From NCBI RefSeq assembly GCF_025602895.1, contig NW_026516232.1, positions 248,001 through 312,000 of the forward strand: DNA of 64,000 nt. The letters run 5' to 3'. Source of the stretch: Polychytrium aggregatum (Eukaryota; Chytridiomycota; Chytridiomycetes; Polychytriales). The position numbers were made by a program, and so were the translations under genes. This document shows positions 1 to 10,387 of this stretch, piece by piece (the stretch's first letter is position 1; every line of letters begins with the position of its first letter). The notes below the pieces were generated by a model, which worked only from the letters and a program-made list of their open reading frames with translations, was not told the origin of the DNA and did no database searches.

Positions 1-900
1 CGAGACGGTCGAGGGGAAGAGTGGGCTCCTATAGAGGCAGCGTCATGGATTTTAGCCTTTGCACCAAAAGCTGTCGGTCAATCGCAAACGGCGAAGGAGC
101 ATGGTTCCCGCTCCTCGATTATGAGAGAGTTCGTTGCAAACCAAGGGTTGGCCGATTCCAGTCGTGGCTGGATGGGGGATACGATATGATTGCTTGTCCA
201 TCGCCAGCGACATCAGAGGGGAACATGGCTACCTTCATTTTTGACGCTTCGGGCACCAAAAACGACCGTTGTGATAAAATAAGATTGCTAAACTGAGACT
301 TGGCTGCAGAGGCTCGCTGGGACGCTGGAGTGGAATGACTGATGATATCTCCGGCGGAAGTGAGCGGTGCATATCTGGGCTCGAGATGGGAGCGCTGCTC
401 CCCACCAAGCCGATGCAGAAAACATATGCATCTCCAATCGGCATTGCTGACGTATGTGTGATTGGAACAGGTCTGTGGCATCGACCATGCCTTGCCGGGT
501 CGAGCCAACCATGTATTTCGCCAAAACAGTAGATCCAGAAGAAACGGGGCAGTTCCCCTTTCTGGTTTCAGATGTCTGAAGCCTGCTGGCCTACTGTAGG
601 CTCCAGTGAGCAAGCCATGAGATTGTTTCCCGTCCTGGTTGGCAGTCTCAATGTGTGGTGCATTCACTCGACCCTCTGGGCAGTTCCATGGTTGCTCAAT
701 ATCAAGATACTCGGCCTTCTCGAGTCACTTGGCTTGCCGGCACTGTGAAAACACTGTTTGGCCACGGGAACGATGGGTGTTTTCAGGTTCCAGAGCAAAA
801 CAGCTGCTCTGGCTCAAGACGGGGTGTCCCATTTCGTTTCGGGAACGCTGTAAAATCCCAGGTACTTCTAATGCTTCTCTCGCTGGGGCAAGTCTTCCTT
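1..900. other. no gene supported (left edge)
   Basis: Several open frames exist on both strands here, but none shows a recognisable family, conserved motif or convincing splice chain. They look like chance frames in GC-rich DNA. The stretch lies downstream of the TPT1 stop codon, so it probably holds that gene's 3' untranslated region and intergenic DNA, possibly with part of a gene that begins outside the window. Confidence 0.5.
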
Positions 901-2260
901 TCAAAACTCAAGTGTCGTGCCGCTCCGGTCCTGTACAGTCAAGAAAAAGTCGGTGGGGATGCGGCCGTTGATTCCGTCGCTCAGCACAACGCCATTGGGT
1001 GCCTGCAGAAAGCGAACGCCGGCTGGAACACCGATGTCGGGAGTGAAGAAGCATCCAGTAAGCCAGCGGGTCGGGCTACTGGGCAGCGCAGTGGCGTGAG
1101 AGCATTGCAACTTGCCTGCCACTGCCTTCGGAACATCGATGTAGATGAACACGTCGCAGCTCGCCCTCATGCCGCTGCCAGTCATCCGGGCCACCCAACG
1201 CACATCGTGACGGTTAATAACAGCAGATACCAGCAGCGGCGTCCACATCCGGAGCCCCTGGAATCGAATCGCGGGGACATGTTGCCTGGTGGAAGCTGTT
1301 TGGTTGAAACAGCCCAGGACCGGAGCGGGTTTGTTCTCACCTGATGACCCCCGGCTCGCCGTACTTTCCTACTGCAAAGTGGATGTGGTTGCGGCCCATT
1401 TTTGAGAGCCCGCCGGAACTCACTGTTGGGAACATGGGTGGGTAAGCGAGTTGGACTGTCCGATAAGACAGCGTAGTACTTGTGGGTCCCGATGTTCAGT
1501 ACGAACCGACACAGCAAGTCGCAGAGCCGTCTGCCCGTCCTGACTCAAAGTGAACGGCGAGAGAACAGACCGACATATGCAGCGTATCGACCGACTCACC
1601 GATGCTACCCCAGGCGTTGCGATATGTTCCGTGAATGCACACCGGAAGCTGATCGGGTGTCAGCTCGACGAGATCGACCTGGATCTGGCAAACCCAAACC
1701 CGAGAAATTGAGCATGAGTCCTGGTCGACGAGTATTGGGACCAATAACTTTACAGATCTTGAGCAGAATCGGGGGAGGGGCGGATGCTCGATCAATAGCA
1801 AGGGAGCATCGAGCCCACTTACACTTTGCAGCGAGTGCCCCTGATTTGCTTTGATGAGCCACTCCGAGCCTCCAGCAGACTCCTCGAGCTTCAGAGTGAA
1901 TCGCTGTTTATCGTTGGCCTCGACAATCTGTTGGATCTTTTCGAAAGTGGTCCCTCGCAGCCGCTTGTGCCGGAGCTATCGGGGTCACGCAGCAACGGCG
2001 CTCATGTCGATCAGCATTCGTGTCGATCAGCATCCATCTTGATCAGCTCCTCGAGCGAACGGAGTGAGGCTCACCAGATCCTCGATTCGGACAAAGCCGT
2101 CCTTGCGGATGGGAACGCCGTCCTTTTCAGCGCCATGCCGTAGGACATACGACATGCTCTTGGACAGAACGACATCTGGATCGTCGTTGCGTGCGCGCCG
2201 ATCCTGGCGGCCCGGTCGGGCAGAGGCGTGGATGGATGGCTGAGAAGCTCCTGAGCTCAT
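901..2260 (-). CDS. TPT1: tRNA 2'-phosphotransferase (Tpt1/KptA family)
   Basis: Removes the splice-junction 2'-phosphate from ligated tRNA by transferring it to NAD+, the last step of fungal tRNA splicing. Six exons: 2260-2075, 1975-1823, 1684-1600, 1422-1341, 1174-1116 and 1022-901. They close in frame to 228 residues, close to the yeast length of 230. In order I see SYVLRHGA, VEANDKQRF, IKANQGHS, CIHGTY, GRNHIHFA, SGMRASCDVFIYID and PNGVVLSDG. The family's Arg-His-Arg-Arg catalytic set is therefore present (LRHG, HGT, GRNH, GMR). The intron from 1115 to 1023 has a GC donor (GCAAGT) and an AG acceptor. I chose the ATG at 2260 because upstream in-frame sequence is low-complexity repeat. The gene is divergent from the F-box gene. 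Confidence 0.95.
1023..1115 (-). other. GC-AG intron in TPT1
   Basis: The donor reads AG|GCAAGT and the acceptor CCAG. Splicing joins the invariant PKAVA and AGVRFLQ segments in frame, exactly where Tpt1 proteins are continuous. No GT donor at this junction would restore the frame and the motif. Confidence 0.8.
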
Positions 2261-2270
2261 GGCGGAAAGA

Positions 2271-2345
2271 CGATAGGCGATGATCGATGGGCGATGATCG
2301 ATGGGCGATGATCGATAGGCGATGATGGACGATGGACGATGGGAT
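2271..2345. repeat. tandem repeat in divergent promoter
   Basis: A run of GATCGATGGGCGAT-type units, about 14 bases each and partly degenerating to GGACGAT. It lies between the TPT1 start at 2260 and the F-box gene start. Confidence 0.85.
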
Positions 2346-2683
2346 GGGAAGCATGTTCCTGGCTTGAGGTCCTGCTGCTCGTTCGGTGGTGGCCGGTTCG
2401 ACTCTGCCACAGCCTTGTTGCCGCCATGTTCGGCTTTGCCTCAATCTTGCAAGGCTGCCCCGCACGGCCTGCACCGCTCGGCCAACTGGTTGAGGATCCG
2501 TGCTGCTTCGTCGGCTCCGGTCGCTGTCTCTCTGCCGATGGCAGTGCAGTCAGGCGCTGGCCATTTGGGCTGCTTGGTCTGCGCGGGACTTTCGAGATGC
2601 ATTCTCCTCTCCCTCTTGCGAGACCGGTCTCGCGCTCGCTCGCTGGGCGACGGGCTTTGAGCAAGCCGAAATGGCACCCGAAA

Positions 2684-4264
2684 ATGCCTCGCTGCATCCG
2701 CGACCAACACCAAGCCAGCCGAGCCATTGCCGTTTCGATCGTCGATTTTCCGACCGAGGTCATCTATCATGTCCTCGACTATCTGCCGGCGACGGCGTCG
2801 GCCCGGCTCGCCAAGTCCTGCCGCTTTCTCCGCGCAGCCTCCCGGGACGAGACCTACTGGGTGCAGCGCTTCAAGTCTTATCCTCATCGACCGGGCTTCA
2901 TCGAAGGCTTTGGCGTCAACACCATCCTCATATGGATGCACTGCGTTGAAAGCAAGCTTTGTGTCGAGTGCATGAAACCCACCGCCAAGAGTGCCTTCTC
3001 CATCTTTGTCTACCCCATATGCAAGCTCTGCGTCTTTGAGAAGGGCGACGAGTCTGGAGAGAACGGTCTGATTTCGGTAACCTCGATGAGCAAGACTTAC
3101 AACCTCAGCCCCAGTGACATGCCGTATGCTGCAAAGACGGTGAAGAGCAAGGGCCGGTTCAACACCGGGACCTACTATCTGCATCCCGAGGTCAAGGCCC
3201 GGGCCGCCGAGCTGCACGGCAGCTGGCAAGCCGTTTGTCTCTGGCAAGACGAGCGCGACGAAAAGCGCTTGCAGCGCCGCGATAGCCGCAGCAGGTTGCA
3301 GGCATCCCGGAAGGCCAAGTTCGATGCCCTTTTCAAGAAAACCAATCGCTTCTCTCAGTATATGATCGACAGCTACATTTCGAACGGCAAGAACTTCAAG
3401 GCCCTCAAGGAGCGCATGGAACGCGACTATGACTTTCTCCACGTCGTGAACGAGGAAAAGTTCAAGTTTAGCCAGCTCGACTATGAGCAGTACCGAGACG
3501 AGCTGATCCAAACGCCTGAGCAGCTCCGCGACCATGTCCGCACGCAGATTGCCAACGAACGCAAGTTCACTGCCAAGCTCGAAGGCTTATTCGAATCCGC
3601 CAAGGCCGCAGCCGAAGCCGCGGCCGAACGAGTTCCGCCAGACCACATCCCTCCGTCCTCGCAGGACTTGCGGGAGCAAGAGCTCACATCGATCCTTCAA
3701 GCCTCCGTGGGGATCACCGTGGCAGATATCAAGAGCCAGAGCAGCTACAGCAGCTTTGCGTCCAACAAGGCCCAGGTCAGCCCACATCGGGCCGTGAAGC
3801 AGTACCTGACCTACGATTTCACACGAAATCCAAGCAATCCGAGCCATCAGGGCCACCTGCGCAAGCTCGTCCACTACATCGTCGAGCGACACATGTGGAT
3901 CCAGTCCGAGAACAAGATTCTGCGCGACGGCTCCGAGCCTGAGATCTCCATATCGCCGCGGGAGCTTCGAACGCGGCTGATAGATCACGGTCTGGAGCAC
4001 CGGGGTCTGTCAAGGCGAAGCGACAGCAAGCTGTGCATGAGGTACATTGAACAGAACACCAACATCTCTCTGTTCGACGTTGTCCAGCGCATGTGCGAGA
4101 TGCATATGCTCTTCGAGGTCTACCACGGGGACATCCAGAACTACAAAGCCATGCATCTGACAAGCTGGCGCGAGGAGTTTGATTTTGGCTCGTTTGAAAA
4201 GTATGTCCTGGGAAACAAGTCGAAGGAGTTGGGGCACTCCTACCCTCTTGTTTACGACTTTTGA
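2684..4264 (+). CDS. F-box protein with C4 zinc-binding motif
   Basis: Likely substrate adaptor of an SCF ubiquitin ligase. A single uninterrupted exon gives 526 residues from the ATG at 2684; an in-frame ATG at 2597 would add 29 residues that look non-conserved. The F-box is at about residues 20-62 (DFPTEVIYHVLDYLP, then CRFLRAA and YWVQRF). A cysteine pair arrangement follows, C93-x2-C96 and C113-x2-C116, which looks like a small zinc-binding fold. The rest is charged and helical, with an Ala-rich coiled-coil stretch near residues 300-320. No WD40 or LRR substrate domain is visible, so the target is unknown. The long antisense open frame over this gene is a GC-rich shadow. Confidence 0.82.
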   Translation: MPRCIRDQHQASRAIAVSIVDFPTEVIYHVLDYLPATASARLAKSCRFLRAASRDETYWVQRFKSYPHRPGFIEGFGVNTILIWMHCVESKLCVECMKPTAKSAFSIFVYPICKLCVFEKGDESGENGLISVTSMSKTYNLSPSDMPYAAKTVKSKGRFNTGTYYLHPEVKARAAELHGSWQAVCLWQDERDEKRLQRRDSRSRLQASRKAKFDALFKKTNRFSQYMIDSYISNGKNFKALKERMERDYDFLHVVNEEKFKFSQLDYEQYRDELIQTPEQLRDHVRTQIANERKFTAKLEGLFESAKAAAEAAAERVPPDHIPPSSQDLREQELTSILQASVGITVADIKSQSSYSSFASNKAQVSPHRAVKQYLTYDFTRNPSNPSHQGHLRKLVHYIVERHMWIQSENKILRDGSEPEISISPRELRTRLIDHGLEHRGLSRRSDSKLCMRYIEQNTNISLFDVVQRMCEMHMLFEVYHGDIQNYKAMHLTSWREEFDFGSFEKYVLGNKSKELGHSYPLVYDF

Positions 4265-4705
4265 GCGGCACTCACGGCGTCTCCAAGAAAGCCAATGAGC
4301 TGCATTAGCATGATTTCAACCCGATGCCGCAGTCCGTCTGTGGCGCACCGATGGTACTGTGTCGATTCCTTGGGGGGTTTTAATGGCTGCTTGCTGCTGT
4401 CATCGCAGCCGGCTCACAATATTGTGTGTGGCCATGGATTGCATACCAGATTGTGTTCTGGGCTTGCCTGCTCTGTACATGGGCGCTGATCACTTCATTT
4501 GCGCGCGGCGTCAGATAGCGGGTATATTCATCAGAGCCTCGGATATCGAGCCAGTCGCAGGAGCTATCGCTGATCTTTGGTCTGTCCTTGCAGTATTTGC
4601 CCGCATTGTCTCTGGTTTCACGGCGTTCATCGTTGCCACGACAATACAACGACTCAAATCTCCATCGCCGTCCATGTTGCTATGACTCGCTTTGACTTGC
4701 CGCCA
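4265..4705. other. convergent intergenic region
   Basis: Lies between the 3' ends of the F-box gene and the LRR gene, so it must hold both 3' untranslated regions. I see no further gene or notable repeat. Confidence 0.5.
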
Positions 4706-5764
4706 CTACTCATGGTATCCCCTCTCGATGGCTTTCTTCAGCCGCGGATGGCTATTGATGACCGAGTTGATGAGCGAGGGGCGAATCCCCAGCAAGTAGG
4801 TCTCGAGCTCCTCGAGCTGTCTCATGAGCCCGATCGGCTCCAACGAAGCCACCCGAGTTAGTCCCAGGTTGAGTCGCTTGAGCTTGCGGAGACCAGACAG
4901 AGGAGCAACGCTGTCGATCCTGGTCCAAAAGAGATTCAGATCGACGAGGCTGTCGAGCCGTGCCAGATCCGACAGATCGGCGATTCGAGTGAAGGACAAG
5001 TCGAGCACGGCGAGATCGGCCAGCGAGGCAAGCGGCTCGATGTTGTCGATATGGGTCCACGACAGATCCAGTTCCCGCAGACGCTGGGCGTAGCGCAGCA
5101 TCGACAAGTCGCGAATGTGGGTTTGCCGAAGCTTCAGCACCTTGAGGTTCGGCATGTGCCGCACAAAGCCCAGGTCCGAGAGCGACGAAAACGAGAGATC
5201 CAGGGTTGTCAGGTTGCCCAGGAGCGTCAGGGCTTCGAGGTCGTCGGCGCTGAGATGCTGAGGGAATAGCCGGTTGCCGGCGAGGGTGAGGCGGGTAATG
5301 TTGTGTGCATGCCGGAACGGCAGATCCAGCTTCCACCGTTGCGAAAACTTGTACAGCGCAAGCTCTCGGTTATGCTGCTGGTTCAGGTCGTCTCTGCTGA
5401 GAAAGTAGAGGATTTCGGATGGTGCCGGTGCCGGTGCCGGTTGGGCCGGAACAGCGAGCTCGAGCCGGTCCATTGCAGCAGCATTCCAGAAATTGCGGGA
5501 GTGGGCATCGACCTCGACCTCACTCTGGGCCTGCGCGACCTGGATCTGCAAGCGCACGATCTGAGCTTGCATCTGCTGGACTTGTGCTTGTAAACCAGCG
5601 ATGCTGTCGCAAAGGTTCCAGATTACCGCAGCGATGCCAAGGACAGCCACAACCAAGGCGATGCTGCTCCGGGGCGCTGGGGCGGAGTGTTTCTGGGAGA
5701 CGAGAAGCCATAGAGCTACGGAGCCAGCGACGACGGCCAGTCTGAGGCGGCGGAAGGCAGACAT
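4706..5764 (-). CDS. membrane-anchored leucine-rich-repeat protein
   Basis: A 352-residue single-exon protein starting at ATG 5764. Two hydrophobic segments lie near the N-terminus, about residues 9-22 and 34-50. A glutamine-rich coiled coil follows at about 55-90, then a proline/alanine linker around 106-116. From about residue 155 to 325 there are at least seven leucine-rich repeats of roughly 22 residues, with the pattern LxxLDLSxTxIxDLxxL, which is the SDS22-like type. The N-terminal segments suggest an anchor in a membrane with the LRR domain on one face. SDS22-like repeats commonly bind protein partners such as PP1, but no PP1-specific evidence is visible, so partner and function are unknown. 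Confidence 0.8.
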   Translation of the reverse strand: MSAFRRLRLAVVAGSVALWLLVSQKHSAPAPRSSIALVVAVLGIAAVIWNLCDSIAGLQAQVQQMQAQIVRLQIQVAQAQSEVEVDAHSRNFWNAAAMDRLELAVPAQPAPAPAPSEILYFLSRDDLNQQHNRELALYKFSQRWKLDLPFRHAHNITRLTLAGNRLFPQHLSADDLEALTLLGNLTTLDLSFSSLSDLGFVRHMPNLKVLKLRQTHIRDLSMLRYAQRLRELDLSWTHIDNIEPLASLADLAVLDLSFTRIADLSDLARLDSLVDLNLFWTRIDSVAPLSGLRKLKRLNLGLTRVASLEPIGLMRQLEELETYLLGIRPSLINSVINSHPRLKKAIERGYHE

Positions 5765-6348
5765 CAGCTAACATGCTGCATCAGAAAGGCAGATCGATAC
5801 CGCCGAGCAGGCATTGACGAACCTGTGGTCGGCCTCAAACCAAGCCAGTGGAAGCATGATCGCGGCAAGAACGAGTAAGAGGGCACTTCTGGTGGTGGTG
5901 CTTGTCATCGGATACAGGGTAGAGTGCGCAGAGGCGTATGATGCTGGTTGGGAAGACCGGTCGAGATACGGATGAAACAATGAGGGCGGGTCGCCGGTGC
6001 GAGAAGGGCGAGGCGGGGCATTGTACGATCGGGGTCGCTGGGCCTCGTTGGGTCTCGGATGTGATCGGTGGAATCGCCACCCTCAAGAGCAGAGCGGCCA
6101 TGGATGGAGGCGGGGCTGTTTGCCAAGGAGCAGAACGATCGCCGCCATCGTCCCTCTCGTCCCTCTGGGGTTACCGCAGTCCGCCATCGCTCTGACGATC
6201 CCCACGGGCGACCCTTGTTCTTTTCTCTTTCCCAGGTGGGCTAAGGGCCAGATACGGAGTGGATCCGGAGAAAGGGTGAAGAGGAAGCGGGGTGGAGGAG
6301 GATCAACGAGGTATTTTGGTGCTGGTGTATTGGCTCGCCAAGCAAGGC
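5765..6348. other. intergenic region upstream of the LRR gene
   Basis: Separates the LRR gene start from the TFB2 stop; both genes are on the minus strand. It should contain the LRR promoter and the TFB2 3' end. No gene or repeat is supported. Confidence 0.5.
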
Positions 6349-9300
6349 TCAGTTTGCCGAGCGGGATACTTGCCGCTGGCGCACATAGCTCTTCACGGCC
6401 TCATGTCCCTCCGCCGCAATCACCATGACCATGTGCTGATCATCCTGCCATAGCAAGTAGTTGGATTGCTTGGCAAAGTTGAGGACGCTCCGGTAGTCGG
6501 CTTCCCGGGAAAAGTCCTTGTATAAACAGCCTTGAAAGCCAGCAGAACGGTACGCTGTGTTAGCGGAGCAATCGATGCTACTCGATGCCACTCGATGTCG
6601 CTTGCCGTCGTCGCTTGTACTCCATCCCACACCAGCATGCACATTCACATTCTCATCTACTTTCACATTTCGCTGCCGCGCTCTGCTCGCTCGCTCGCTC
6701 GGCCCTTTGATGCAATAGTCCATATGTTCAACCAACCTCGCTGCACGCTCATGCGGTTTCGCTCCAGCTCCCACAAGCGGATTTGGTCGACGACTGTTGG
6801 TGGCAGGACCGTGGCCGTCTTTCGCATCTCGGGATGCGCGTGGGTGGTCAGATACATGATAATCTGTTTGATTCGATTGACGGAATGCATCTCATTCTGG
6901 TCAGAGCTGAGCTGTGGATGCGCACCATGGGCTCTGCGGATGCAAGGTCCCGCGGGCGACGGTCGTGAGGCCAAGCCTACCTGGTCGGCTGTGATTCCAT
7001 TCTCCATGGCTCCGCGAACGCTGTCTCGGGTGAGCGCACCAACGATCATGTTGACGAACCGCGACTTGGGTTCGACAAAGAGGCTCAGAACGGCGATCTG
7101 CAGCGGCGAGTCTGCAGGGTCACGGAGGCAGTGGTGCCGGATCAGCAGGCTTGAGAGTCAGTGTCTTGTCCCTGAGCGACGGATACACGGAGGATGCTGC
7201 ATCGTACCTGTGTACGCATAGATGCGAAAGTTGGTCTCGACGATGATGAATCCCTTTTCCTCGGCTTTGCCGACGCGGCTCCATCCGGATGTCAGCGACG
7301 TCGCAAGCTTGGTCGGATAGAACCGAGTCGATTTTTTCTGAGAGTCAAAATCGAGATATCCGCTGTAAGCGATGGGCACGAGCGAGTGCACCGAGGGGCA
7401 AGATGCATCGGAGCAGCCCAAGTCCCGCTCTCCCACAATGGGAACAGGCACCGTATGCAGAAAGGAGGACACTCTGGAAGGTGGGTGCACGGGGCAGAGG
7501 GCGGTGGCGGTATCCATCTTTCTAGCACTGCCATCCTTGCGGTTGCTTGTGTTGATGGGTGTCGTCCAACCTTTCTCTGGTATACGATGCCAAAATGCTT
7601 CAGATCGTCGAGCATGTGCCGTTGGGTGACCGTCAGTCGCTCGACAGAATATCCCTGTCGACAAAGAGCACATTCGCACCATCCACAAAACAGCGTCAGT
7701 GAAACGTGTCGGTTGGTTTGCTGAGATCCTGGCACCGCTCTTACCTGCCCAAGCTCCAGACTCCCGAGCTGGAACAGAAAATTGAGCTCGTCGACAAGAT
7801 CCAAGTTGAGTTCCTGGTTAAGCGCGGAGTTCATGGAGGGAAGATCAGCAAATTTGGCGAGATGCCGACTGGATATGGCGGCAAAGTGGATCGGGGCTAC
7901 AGCCGTCCAAGAGCACCGCGGCAGTCTTTGTTTCGCTTCGACGGCACTGCTTCCAGCGACTCGAATGCTTACATCGGCCATATCGAGGTACTGCAGCAGA
8001 AAGGCCCAAACTTGCACATTGACGTCTTGAAGTAGGAACTGGAATCCTTTGTTGGTGATCCTCAGCTCGTCGCTATCCCGTTTCTCGCTTTGGAAGTGGA
8101 GGAACATGGATACGTCATCGCAGTCAAGTTGCTGTGACAAGAGTCTTGGACGAGCACGCTGCAAATCAAGCGCTGCTGTGGTTTGCTGGCACGCCTGCTG
8201 ATGTCGGCATATTCGCGCCGCAGTCTGTACGGTCGCCCACGATAGAGAGCTGACCAAATATCCACCTTTCTCTGCGCCTGTGGGGCTGCATCCAATCGAG
8301 CTCAGCGGTGCATACCTGCGTGCCATAAGACCCGACTTTTCGAGGAGCGTTTGAACGGCCCCCGACCTCTGTTCACTCGGAGTGCCGACCATATAATGCA
8401 GAACAGCCTGTATATCGTCGCCATGTAATCAGCAGTCCGTCGCAGCTCCAGGGTCCGGAGATCATGCATCGGAAAGGAGGGGGGCGAGCAACACACCTCC
8501 CAGGCTTGAGAGGCGTACTCGTCCAAGAACTTGACGTCAACGTTATGCTTGTCACTGCCGGCCACCTCGCCAAAGCTTGTGTGATTGCCGCTGTATATCC
8601 GTCACAGCAGCGTGTTGGGTGAGATTTGTACAGGTCGTGGTCATTCACATCCGAGATTGATAACCAACACGTTCCAGTCGAAGGTCGCGATATGAAACCG
8701 TATGGAAGGATATTGTTAGAGATCGATTCGATTTGGTGCTGGACGTGCGCCGACAGTCGCGCGGCGCGATGTGTCAGGGAACTATCGGAGAAGGCCGTCA
8801 GGGTTCCGCCAGCGAGGGTCGTGGCTTTGGATGGTTACCCGCCAACGAGAGCGTTGCGCAAGCTCTCCTGAAAGCCTCGGTTCATCGAAAAGACGCCGTG
8901 CAGCGGATCTTGGGGACCGACGGCCACGAGGATGTTGAGCTTGAGGAGCTTCTTGATCGAGTCGTGCAGATCCCTGGCAGCCAGGGTGGGGGTTTGTAAC
9001 GCCGCCGAGAATAGATAGGAACATGCATGAGAGAAGGCGTGCCGTGGTGAGTCAGAGATCCGGTCAAAGGATCCAATCGCTCGAGAGCTACTCACGTCAG
9101 ATGGGTGGACAGACACCAGGCTTCGAGATCCCGGGCGGTGATTTTCTCGACAAAGGTATACACCAACCGCATGATGATGTGCTGGGCAAAGTTGGGCAGC
9201 AGCCTGAGAGGCCGAGAGGCCGAGATGGTCGGTTAGCTGCAGCACCGAGTATATCCCTGCGGCCACATGCAGAGCGGGAGCTGTCCTTGATCGATAGCTC

Positions 9301-9686
9301 GACTGCGGGTCCATTGTCGCGGCACTTTGGCTGGTTCTGTTGGCAGTCCAAGGCACCGATAGGGCCATGCCTGATCTGCCGGCACATCGACCTATGCCGG
9401 CAAGAAAAGATGGCCTACCGTAGCACGGCCAGACATGTCGCCGGCTGAGCATACAGCTTGTCGAGTGTGGGTTTTGGCAGCGAGTTGAGGTATTCATGGA
9501 CATTGCCCTGTTGGACAGCAAAGTCGAGCAGGAGCAAACCGAGTCAGCGACACCAGCAAGCGGGTGGCCGGACGAGATGCAGCGTGCTGGTTCCGGTGCC
9601 CTGCACACGCTGCCAGAGCCCTCCTCTGCCCTGCCCTGCCCTGCCCTGCCCCGTCCCGCTGCTACCTTGATCGACGTTGACTCCAT
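6349..9686 (-). CDS. TFB2: TFIIH core subunit p52/Tfb2
   Basis: Structural subunit of the TFIIH core that anchors and stimulates the XPB/Ssl2 translocase and binds Tfb5, acting in promoter opening and nucleotide excision repair. Thirteen exons close in frame to 458 residues (human p52 is 462): 9686-9666, 9507-9419, 9203-9096, 8973-8839, 8590-8497, 8407-8316, 8087-7973, 7813-7745, 7654-7571, 7337-7208, 7111-6981, 6863-6737 and 6530-6349. Family landmarks in order: YLNSLPKPTLDKLY, LDEYASQAWE, LEKSGLM, GFQFLLQDVNVQVW, FLFQLGSLELG, RFYPTKLA, IVETNFRIYAYT, PLQIAVLSLF, ENGITADQ, YLTTHAHPEMRK, VVDQIRLWELERNR and, in the Tfb5-binding tail, LWQDDQHMVMV. The first exon is only 21 coding bases, so its start is the least certain part. 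Confidence 0.95.
9626..9652. repeat. CCTGC pentanucleotide array
   Basis: Five consecutive CTGCC/CCTGC units inside the first intron of TFB2. Confidence 0.85.
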
Positions 9687-10387
9687 GGTCGCTGTGGCGG
9701 ACGGGGTGCTTGGATCGCAGCCCAACCCAGCCAGGCCCGATCGCGAAGGCCTGGAATGAGCGCGGGCGAGGGCGATGCCGCTCGTCCACGTGGACATCAC
9801 GCAGCGCGCGCAGCAGATCCCACGTGCCCCATCGACAATGGAGACGCGTGGCCAGCCGGCCTGTGGCGCGCGGGCGGAGCGGGCGCGAAGAGGGTTTGTG
9901 CGACAGGCGGCTGTTGCGCTGTGGCTGTTGCGCTGTGGCTGTTGCGAGTGCAGCAAAGCCCGGCCAGGAATGCGAAATCGACATGTCAGGATATCAGCAT
10001 CGACGCAACGCCGTCGCCTCTGCAGTAACACCCCTGCGTTAACAATCCGGCGTTAACAACCCGGCGTTAACAACCCGGCGTTAACAATCCGGTGTTAGGA
10101 CCAAGCCACCAAGCGCATCAGCACTGCCTGCCCCGCCCGTCCATTCTGCCGCGCGCCACCAACCAAAGACCCAGGGCCCCTCCCCATCCGGCCTCGGTCG
10201 CGAGCAATCCTGACACCCGCTGGCCGCTCCCCCACCCGGATATCGTTCTTGCCGCTCTCCACCACCGTCCTCCTCCTCTCTGTCTTCGTCTGCTTCTTCC
10301 TCGTCTACTTCTACGCCGTCACCCCCCCCCTCGTTCGCCGCCCCTCATCCGCTGCCGACCGCCCCGTCCCGTCCTCCTCCTCCCGAC
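9687..10387. other. divergent promoter region, TFB2 / tricalbin
   Basis: Head-to-head intergenic DNA. It holds the 14-bp GTTAAC array at 10036-10095 and a C-rich pyrimidine tract directly before the tricalbin ATG. Open frames here show no family match. Confidence 0.6.
10036..10095. repeat. four 14-bp units containing palindromic GTTAAC
   Basis: Units read GCGTTAACAAYCCG four times with only a T/C change, followed by a fifth decayed copy (GTGTTAGG). Each unit carries the palindrome GTTAAC. There is no spacer between units, so this is a minisatellite-like or binding-site array, not CRISPR. Confidence 0.9.

Noticed and set aside
119-1344. Long open frames on both strands at the left edge (up to 229 residues).
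   Set aside because: No family similarity and odd composition. The plus-strand frame overlaps the well-supported TPT1 exons on the other strand.
2441-3535. A 364-residue antisense open frame under the F-box gene.
   Set aside because: It mirrors the codon bias of the F-box gene and has no motifs; a GC-rich shadow.
10036-10095. Short direct repeats considered as a CRISPR or an attachment-site array.
   Set aside because: No unique spacers between units and a eukaryotic intergenic setting.
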